A stretch of 9,962 bases of DNA from a candidate division FCPU426 bacterium (GTDB lineage: Bacteria; Oederibacteriota; JAAXVQ01; JAUVAV01): positions 1 to 9,962 of the forward strand of contig JAUXBQ010000087.1 of assembly GCA_030619365.1 (NCBI GenBank), given 5' to 3'. A program made the translations under genes and the position numbers. Below the pieces are notes generated by a model, which had not been told where the DNA came from, made no database searches, and saw only the letters and a program-made list of their open reading frames with translations. Positions 1 to 5,383 of this stretch are shown piece by piece (within the stretch, counting starts at the first letter, position 1; each line of letters opens with the position of its first letter).

Positions 1-1055
1 AAATTATCCGAAAATTGTTTATAGGCTTTTAAGTAATGGTTTTCCTTGCCGTTACCTAGGGTAATATCATCAATTATTTTTCGGTTTTTTCTTCCCGCTT
101 TCGGGATAAACCCTAAATAGGGCAGCTTTATATAGGTTTCGATATCCTGGGGAGACTTGAAGGTCGGATCTAAATATTCAAAGATCAAAGCCGCGGCAAT
201 GCTGCAAAAAGCCGCCACAAAAACGGCTAAAATGATGGCCAGTATTAATTTTTTGCCCTGTATGGTCACCGGTTTTAAAGGGATGGAGGCTGGCGCGATA
301 ATTTTTACGCTGGCCGGACCAATGGCCTCAATATTGGATCGGGGTTCACTCTTTAATTTATTGATCAGCTTGTTTACATCGTTGTATAACTGCCGGACAA
401 TCTGATGAGTTTGTTGATATTTTAGCTGATACTCAGCCAATTGCTGTTCCAGATCAAAGATCACATAGGACCGGCTGACGACGTTGGCAATTTGGGCCGC
501 CGCTTCCGGGCTAAAATCCTTAACCGAAATGGTCAGTAAATTCGTGTTCTTTAGGGGCGTGACGTTGATGTTCTTTTTCAATCCCGCCACCGCCATGCGG
601 AAGATAATTTTTCTTTGCTCCTCCGGCTTAATTTGCTTTTTCATTGAACGTTTCAGCCCCTGAAAAAAACCCGAGGTTAAATCCATCAAGGCCTTTCCTA
701 CCGGGGAGGCATACTTTCTCTCATAATCCTTAGGACGCTCGTGAAGCATGAGAACCCTGACAGCGCGTTCGATTACCGGATTGGATAATACGATTTCGCT
801 TTGCGTCAAGGCTATAATGCTGGCACCAGAGCTGTAAGCGCTACTTGCTTCCTGATAATATGGGGCCTCGATTTTTTTCTGGGCTGAAATGAGCATGGTT
901 ACCTGGGCTTCGTAGACCGGCGTCTGGATAAGAGCCAAAAGGGTCAATAAAGCGATGACAGTTAAAAAAGTGATAAATAAAACAGCTTTGCGGCGAAAAT
1001 ACACTTTAATATAATCCCGCAAAGTAACTGTTCCCACCTTGGTCAAATCATCCAT
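1..1055 (-). CDS. Wzz/GumC-family polysaccharide chain-length determinant (partial, C-terminus beyond window)
   Basis: This is an inner-membrane polysaccharide co-polymerase that should set chain length or drive export of an exopolysaccharide. The 351 codons visible read from an ATG at 1055 with AGGAGGT 5 nt upstream. A short cytoplasmic N-terminus is followed by TM1 (about residues 24-43). A long periplasmic segment comes next, with helical, Gln/Lys-rich sequence around 200-235. The proline-rich motif APASIPLKP (254-262) leads into TM2 (about 270-292), which is the classical Wzz layout. After TM2 the chain continues into the cytoplasm through LPYLGFIPKA and reaches KAYKQFSDNF (343 on) at the window edge. 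That last motif resembles the EAYRxLRTN stretch that opens BY-kinase domains, so the gene may be a Wzc-like fusion to a tyrosine autokinase. This is inference, because the Walker motifs would lie outside the window. It is divergent from the gene at 1497. Confidence 0.9.
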   Translation of the reverse strand, partial: MDDLTKVGTVTLRDYIKVYFRRKAVLFITFLTVIALLTLLALIQTPVYEAQVTMLISAQKKIEAPYYQEASSAYSSGASIIALTQSEIVLSNPVIERAVRVLMLHERPKDYERKYASPVGKALMDLTSGFFQGLKRSMKKQIKPEEQRKIIFRMAVAGLKKNINVTPLKNTNLLTISVKDFSPEAAAQIANVVSRSYVIFDLEQQLAEYQLKYQQTHQIVRQLYNDVNKLINKLKSEPRSNIEAIGPASVKIIAPASIPLKPVTIQGKKLILAIILAVFVAAFCSIAAALIFEYLDPTFKSPQDIETYIKLPYLGFIPKAGRKNRKIIDDITLGNGKENHYLKAYKQFSDN

Positions 1056-1060
1056 CTCCA

Positions 1061-1067
1061 ACCTCCT
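1061..1067 (-). promoter_or_regulatory. Strong ribosome binding site of the Wzz-family gene
   Basis: AGGAGGT on the minus strand lies 5 nt before the ATG at 1055. It fixes that ATG as the start. The overlapping ATG four bases further in is out of frame and meets a stop immediately. Confidence 0.85.
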
Positions 1068-1116
1068 CAGCGTAAAAAAAGTTCAGGCAATTGCAAAGAA
1101 TCCCGGGCGACCAGCG

Positions 1117-1196
1117 GAAGTCCCGTATTCCATAATCTTTCCGGTCGGGGCGTCCGTAGAAGTCCCCTGCCTAACAATATTTCTTCCGGTCGGGGC
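1117..1196. repeat. Two-copy imperfect tandem repeat (42-45 bp unit)
   Basis: Two units begin with GAAGTCCC (1117 and 1159) and end with CCGGTCGGGGC (1141-1151 and 1186-1196). The spacing of the start motifs is 42 bp and of the end motifs 45 bp, so the second unit carries a 3-bp expansion. Because the indel is a multiple of three, a plus-strand frame stays open across both and reads AEVP..IIFPVGA / VEVP.LTIFLPVGA. The sequence in between is only loosely conserved. An 11-mer identical to the end motif occurs on the minus strand at 8396-8406. Function unknown. Confidence 0.6.
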
Positions 1197-1450
1197 CTGC
1201 CTTGGGCTTGCGGCGTTGCAGGGTGAATTTGCCGCTGCTCGCATTTGCTCGAGATGATTCGAAAATTTTGTGCACTAGCCTAAACTCGCTCTTTTAATTT
1301 AGGGAAGGGATTAAGCTGCAAGGTTAAGAGACAAAGGCTATTTATCCCCTCATATCTTGCCGGGTAAACCAATGCTTCGACGTATCCCTGTCTTCGAGAT
1401 ATTATGGGAATATAGTTAAAAAGAGTATACAGTGAAAAGCATGAGTAGTG

Positions 1451-1456
1451 TATAAT
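1451..1456 (+). promoter_or_regulatory. Possible -10 element for the DUF4832-type gene
   Basis: A perfect TATAAT lies 40 bp before the start at 1497, in an AT-rich stretch. No good -35 hexamer lies 16-18 bp upstream (the 17-bp position reads TACAGT), so this is a weak or activator-dependent promoter at best. Confidence 0.35.
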
Positions 1457-1496
1457 TTCCCCTAATATTGGTGAAAATAGCATATATGAAGGACTA

Positions 1497-2879
1497 ATGC
1501 AAATTAAAAAACTCTTCCTAATTTCGTTATTTCTGCTGCTTCTTCATCAGCTTCCTGTAAAATGCCTGCACTCCCTTCCCGTCCGCGTCCAGGAAGGAGA
1601 TGCCAGGCGCCCGGTTACGATTGTCCGGCCTCGCGAAATTGAGGATATCCTAATAAATCCCGGTATAGGCTTCACCACTTTTGGTCAGTTGGACGGCAGC
1701 TTACCACGCTCTGAATACCCCGCTTCCTCCCTGGCCTATGATCGGTTCTATTGGAAAGACATCGAACCGGAACCAGGCAAGATTCGCTTTAACGATATCG
1801 ATGAAATCATCCAACAGGCTCAGGCCCGCGGTCAGAGCTTTGCGTTTCGCATCATGGCCGCCAATGGCGGATTACAGATTCCGGCCTGGTTGCTAAAGTT
1901 GGGCATTAAAGGTTTATGGTATTACAGCAAGGCGGAGCAAACAAAAAAGTTCATGCCGGATTTCGCAGATCCGATTTTCATGCAACACGCGCGACGGCTC
2001 ATACTATCCTTGGGACAGCACTATGACGGCCTGCCCGCCTTGGACCACGTGGATATAGGGATGGCGGGACATTGGGGAGAATGGCACGTTTCCGAAGCAA
2101 AGTCCCACGGGTATCAGTGGCCCAGCTTTAAGGTCCGTCAGCAGTACATCGATTGGCATTTGGCCGCTTTCCCGCATACTCCCCTAGTTATGCAAATCGA
2201 CGACTTGGAGGGTTTGGTTTACGCCACGCAGCGCGGGACGGGTTGGCGAGCCGACGGATTTGGAGACGATTACCATATAGATTTCTACCCCCGTCAGGTG
2301 GCTAAAGCAAATATCGCCGATGTTTGGAAAACCGCGCCCGTGGCTTTGGAAACCTTCGGCGATCTGAGTTGGTGGTTAGCCGACGGTCGCAAGGCCGAAG
2401 AGATTTTCGACCTGGCCTTAGGCTTTCACGTTTCCATATTTAACGCCAAATCCGAGCCTGTTCCCACAGAATATTGGCCCGCGGTAAATTCATTCCTGAA
2501 AAAAATCGGCTATCGTTTAGTACTGCGCGAGCTCAAGCATCCCCCTCAACTTACCCCCAACGAGTCCTTCAGGATCTCCGCAACCTGGGAAAACATCGGC
2601 GTCGCCCCCCCCTACCGGAATTATCCCGTCTTTTACCGTTTAAGGCGGGGGGACTCAACCAGGCTGGAATGGAAAAGTCAAGCCGAACTCAAGAAATGGT
2701 TGCCCGGTTTAACCTTGATCAAAGACAGTTTTAAAGTTCCGGATGATTTATCCCCCGGGATTTATTGGTTGGAGGTCGCCATCTTGCCGATAGTCCAACG
2801 GAATGAGTCCCTGCAACTGGCTATTGAGGGCAGACGAGCAGATGGCTGGTATGCTTTATCCAAAATTACAATTAAGTAG
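1497..2879 (+). CDS. Secreted GH-A-like TIM-barrel protein with DUF4832-type C-terminus (putative glycoside hydrolase)
   Basis: The 460-residue product probably acts on polysaccharide outside the cytoplasm. Residues 1-23 form a signal peptide: KK, then a run of Leu/Phe/Ile. There is a Cys at 23, but PVKC is not a lipobox. INPGIGFTTFG (53-63) and FYWKDIEPEPG (84-94), followed by a helix and FAFRIM (115-120), match the first strands of clan GH-A barrels such as GH42/GH5. GHWGEWH (191-197) places E195 where the acid/base usually sits, and ALETFGDL (283-290) offers E285 as nucleophile. The C-terminal part has a beta-sandwich look and ends GRRADGWYALSKITI, the ending I associate with DUF4832 proteins. 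Start ATG at 1497 follows GAAGGA with 3 nt spacing. Its place between a Wzz gene and an initiating sugar transferase suggests a role in trimming or degrading the local exopolysaccharide. The substrate cannot be told from sequence. Confidence 0.7.
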   Translation: MQIKKLFLISLFLLLLHQLPVKCLHSLPVRVQEGDARRPVTIVRPREIEDILINPGIGFTTFGQLDGSLPRSEYPASSLAYDRFYWKDIEPEPGKIRFNDIDEIIQQAQARGQSFAFRIMAANGGLQIPAWLLKLGIKGLWYYSKAEQTKKFMPDFADPIFMQHARRLILSLGQHYDGLPALDHVDIGMAGHWGEWHVSEAKSHGYQWPSFKVRQQYIDWHLAAFPHTPLVMQIDDLEGLVYATQRGTGWRADGFGDDYHIDFYPRQVAKANIADVWKTAPVALETFGDLSWWLADGRKAEEIFDLALGFHVSIFNAKSEPVPTEYWPAVNSFLKKIGYRLVLRELKHPPQLTPNESFRISATWENIGVAPPYRNYPVFYRLRRGDSTRLEWKSQAELKKWLPGLTLIKDSFKVPDDLSPGIYWLEVAILPIVQRNESLQLAIEGRRADGWYALSKITIK

Positions 2880-3201
2880 CCGGTTCAAGTAAATTGGTAA
2901 ACCGAAGCAAACCAAGCGCTCAGTATGGAACCTTTCTGGTTTTATATCGCGCGAAGCATAAAATGTCATTTGAAATTGCTCAAATCGCATGCTACAATTC
3001 CCAACAATAATTGAGGCCGGGTAGCGGGAAGACGGTATATTAACCTGGTCCCGGGGATTATCAAAAATCGCAAGAGTAGTAATGGGTTTCCTGATCTTTC
3101 ACCATCCCGCCTATACTACTTAAATCTTAGATTACCTGTTAACCACACCATACCTACCATGCAACCCGCGGGAACATTTCTCACTTTATGATCGGGGTAA
3201 C
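2880..3201. other. Intergenic region and long 5' leader (322 bp)
   Basis: The first part holds a weak hairpin (AAACCA 2909-2914 with TGGTTT 2937-2942, then TTAT) that could terminate the preceding gene. A good promoter follows at 2970-2998. The remaining roughly 195 nt up to the ATG at 3202 would be an untranslated leader. I see no JUMPstart/ops element, no known riboswitch and no small gene with a ribosome binding site in it. Confidence 0.5.
2970..2998 (+). promoter_or_regulatory. Sigma70-type promoter with Crp/Fnr-like dyad over the -35
   Basis: TTGAAA (2970-2975), a 17-bp spacer, then TACAAT (2993-2998) preceded by TGC, an extended -10. The -35 lies inside an inverted repeat ATTTGA-N6-TCAAAT (2968-2985). 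Its core TTGA-N6-TCAA has the half-sites and spacing of a Crp/Fnr-type operator (consensus TTGAT-N4-ATCAA). A regulator bound there would overlap the -35, a position more typical of repression. The promoter should drive the sugar transferase gene at 3202. Confidence 0.65.
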
Positions 3202-4608
3202 ATGCTAAACGAACACGTGGCTTTTTTCAGAAAGGTGCTGCTGTTTATCGATCTGGTTGCCATCGTGGGCTCCTTTTTCCTCACCTACCACCTGTTTCAC
3301 GATCTGCGCTCGTGGTATCCACTCGACCATTATCTTTGGGTCCTGCCTGTGCTTATAACCATATGGCTGAGCTTATTGTATTTTTTCGGTATTTATGTAT
3401 CCTTCCGGTTAAAAAGCGCCCGCGAGATATTATGGATCATCTTTAAAACGGTCGTGTTAGGGTTTATTGTCTTCGGAAGCATATATTTTCTTTTTAAAAT
3501 AACCTATCTTAGCCGCTCATTTATCATCTTAATCTTTCTTTTAACCACCTTTTTTATAACCTCGGAAAAAATAGTCATCCTGCTGTTCTTTAAAAGACTT
3601 CGGAAAATGGGGTTCAATTTCAGAAACATACTCATTGTCGGTACAGGAGATCGCGCCCGGCATTTCATGCGCAGGGTTAATGAAACACCTGAATTCGGAC
3701 TGAAAATAGTCGGAATTGTTGACGATGATAAAAGAATGATGAATAAAATCATCGAGGGACACAAAGTCATCGGCACGTTCGCGAATTGGACCGATATTAT
3801 CTGTAATCTCACCATTGATCACATCTTTTTCTTTGTTCCCCGGATATGGCTCAAAAAAATTGAAGAACCTATTCTTTTTTGCGAAACCGTAGGCGTGCCC
3901 GTAAGTATTGCTATGAATTTCTTTGATCTGCTCTTTACCCCGCCGAAAGAGGGGGAAGAATTTGGCGTCCCCTTACTGACTTTTGATTCCACCCAGGGTA
4001 AAATCGGCCAGCTTATCTTCAAACGTTTTTTTGACATTATCTTCTCCCTGACGTCCCTCATAATATTCTTGCCAGTATTCATACTGGTGGCCGTATTGGT
4101 TAAAACCACTTCGAAGGGTCCTTTGTTTTTCAAACAGGAGCGCTGCACCTTAAACGGCCGAAAATTCCACATCTACAAATTCAGGACCATGGTCGCTGAT
4201 GCGGAACAAAAGCTTGAAGCGCTTAGGCAATTCAATGAAATGACGGGACCGGCATTTAAAATCAAAAACGACCCCCGCCTGACCAAAGTAGGCGTTTACC
4301 TGCGTAAGTTTAGTTTGGATGAACTTCCGCAACTATGGAATATCTTCATCGGAAACATGAGCATTGTGGGCCCCCGGCCTCCTCTCCCCCAGGAGGTAGA
4401 AAAATACGAATATTGGCAGATGAGGAAGTTGAGCATGCGCGCGGGTTTGACTTGTTTATGGCAAGTCAGCGGCAGAAGCAAGATCACCGATTTCAACCAG
4501 TGGATGAAACTTGATCTGGAATATATTCAGCTTTGGTCGCTTAAGCTAGATTATAAGATTATTCTCAAGACCATACCCGTGGTGATATTTCAAAAAGGGG
4601 CCCGGTGA
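3202..4608 (+). CDS. Exopolysaccharide polyprenyl-phosphate hexose-1-phosphate transferase (initiating sugar transferase)
   Basis: The 468-residue product belongs to the WbaP/WcaJ-like family (EPS biosynthesis polyprenyl glycosylphosphotransferase). It moves a sugar-1-phosphate from a nucleotide sugar to undecaprenyl phosphate at the inner membrane, the first step of repeat-unit assembly. Four TM helices lie at about 13-29, 45-63, 77-98 and 106-129. They are followed by a Rossmann-like domain, NILIVGTGDRARHFM (142-156) and VGIVDDD (170-176). KRFFDIIFSLTS (274-285) opens the catalytic domain with its re-entrant hydrophobic segment (about 278-299). YKFRTM (325-330), SLDELPQ (371-377) with the Asp-Glu dyad D373-E374 known from PglC, VGPRPPLP (389-396) and GLTCLWQVSGR (415-425) are all intact. 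The C-terminus ends in the usual amphipathic segment. Length is normal for the family. The ATG at 3202 has only a weak GGGGT upstream. The sugar (commonly Glc or Gal in this family) cannot be assigned. Confidence 0.95.
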   Translation: MLNEHVAFFRKVLLFIDLVAIVGSFFLTYHLFHDLRSWYPLDHYLWVLPVLITIWLSLLYFFGIYVSFRLKSAREILWIIFKTVVLGFIVFGSIYFLFKITYLSRSFIILIFLLTTFFITSEKIVILLFFKRLRKMGFNFRNILIVGTGDRARHFMRRVNETPEFGLKIVGIVDDDKRMMNKIIEGHKVIGTFANWTDIICNLTIDHIFFFVPRIWLKKIEEPILFCETVGVPVSIAMNFFDLLFTPPKEGEEFGVPLLTFDSTQGKIGQLIFKRFFDIIFSLTSLIIFLPVFILVAVLVKTTSKGPLFFKQERCTLNGRKFHIYKFRTMVADAEQKLEALRQFNEMTGPAFKIKNDPRLTKVGVYLRKFSLDELPQLWNIFIGNMSIVGPRPPLPQEVEKYEYWQMRKLSMRAGLTCLWQVSGRSKITDFNQWMKLDLEYIQLWSLKLDYKIILKTIPVVIFQKGAR

Positions 4609-4710
4609 ATCTCGGGGCCGATTCCCGCCGCTAGACGCTGCCGAACACACAGACGAGCCTAAACCTTCCGGACTTATGTCCCGAAATAATGTTGCGGCAT
4701 TGGCAGGCAG

Positions 4711-4736
4711 TAGAGACGCAAAATATTGCGTCTCTA
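4711..4736. repeat. Perfect 11-bp inverted repeat (REP/MITE-like palindrome)
   Basis: TAGAGACGCAA (4711-4721), loop AATA, TTGCGTCTCTA (4726-4736). It sits between the convergent sugar transferase gene and the last minus-strand gene, 11 bp past the latter's stop. From memory, GTAGAGACGC...GCGTCTCTAC palindromes are dispersed repeats in several bacterial genomes, including cyanobacteria. This copy has the outer G (4710) but not the matching C. Neither strand has a T-run after the stem, so it is not a canonical terminator, although it may block transcription from both sides. Confidence 0.75.
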
Positions 4737-4747
4737 TCAACAATTGC

Positions 4748-5383
4748 CTACCCTGGCAAGGAGATGCCACACACCGCGGCGGTTTGTTTTTCCAGAAACT
4801 CCCGCAGCACCACGAAGGACCAGGCGGCGTCCCGCCAAGCCAGGAATTCATCGCGAAAAACAAACAACCCGGCAGCCGGGCGGCTGAACCGGCTGCTGGC
4901 CGCGTGGCAGAGGGCGTCCAGATCCTGTATCCCCTGACGCGAGGCCAATTCCGGATCGTCGGCCCATAGCCATTGAAACGTGGCCAGAAAATCCAGGCTT
5001 CCGCCCGCTGCGCCTGCCAGGCACCCGGCCCAGATCCCCTCGGCGTCGAGAATGCCGAGCACCAGCACCCGGGGATCGGGAAAATGGCGCAACAGCCGTT
5101 CCCATTGCGATTGCGGCCAGCCAAAGTAAAGCGGTTCAGGCAGGGACACACCGCTGGCCCCGGCTGCGCCGCGGATGGCTTGGGTCACTTGCTGCTTGTC
5201 CTGTATGCCTGGCTTGGCCAGCATCTCCTTAATCCGGCCGGCCATGGCCCGCCGGGTTCCTTTGTCCACTCCGGAAAGAAGCTCGGACCAGGATTGGTCT
5301 GGCGTCGCCCCCCCGGAACAGGAGGCCAGACGTTCGAGTTGCTGGGGATCGGGGTCCAGGCTGCGAAATGCGGGGCTTAACAT
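4748..5383 (-). CDS. Hypothetical protein (211 aa), last gene of the GGDEF operon
   Basis: I do not recognise this protein. The ATG at 5383 is chosen because GGGAG lies 8 nt upstream. A TTG further out (5398) is in frame but lies before that site. The start codon lies inside the end of the preceding gene (7-nt overlap, ATGTTAA), which points to translational coupling. The N-terminal half is charged and helical, with an RIKEML..PGIQDKQQVTQAI segment. The middle has a moderately hydrophobic, Gly/Ala/Trp-rich stretch (about residues 108-142) containing RVLVLGILDAEGIWAGCLAG. This looks more like a buried core than a membrane helix, because Asp and Glu fall inside it. There is no signal peptide and no obvious catalytic motif. 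Trp and aromatic residues are frequent near the end. Gene context suggests a cytoplasmic partner of the GH-like protein, which is inference only. Confidence 0.75.
   Translation of the reverse strand: MLSPAFRSLDPDPQQLERLASCSGGATPDQSWSELLSGVDKGTRRAMAGRIKEMLAKPGIQDKQQVTQAIRGAAGASGVSLPEPLYFGWPQSQWERLLRHFPDPRVLVLGILDAEGIWAGCLAGAAGGSLDFLATFQWLWADDPELASRQGIQDLDALCHAASSRFSRPAAGLFVFRDEFLAWRDAAWSFVVLREFLEKQTAAVCGISLPG

Larger units (their letters stand above)
1056..1496. other. Divergent intergenic region (441 bp)
   Basis: This is the gap between the Wzz-family gene (minus) and the DUF4832-type gene (plus). It holds the Wzz ribosome binding site, a two-copy tandem repeat (1117-1196), an AT-rich stretch (about 1260-1490) and a possible plus-strand -10 at 1451. 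I found no convincing minus-strand promoter for the Wzz gene and no RNA gene. Open frames here (1039-1257 plus, 1280-1483 minus) lack ribosome binding sites and recognisable domains, and I do not call them genes. Confidence 0.6.

Noticed and set aside
1039..1257. 72-codon plus-strand frame with an internal PVGA repeat
   Set aside because: It begins inside the Wzz gene, lacks a ribosome binding site, and its repeat is explained by the DNA tandem repeat; kept as a repeat rather than a gene.
1280..1483. 67-codon minus-strand frame in the divergent intergenic region
   Set aside because: No ribosome binding site, no membrane or domain pattern, AT-rich composition of a promoter region.
4597..4660. 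Possible terminator after the sugar transferase (GGCCC/GGGCC)
   Set aside because: Only a 5-bp stem partly inside the coding end, with no T-run after it.
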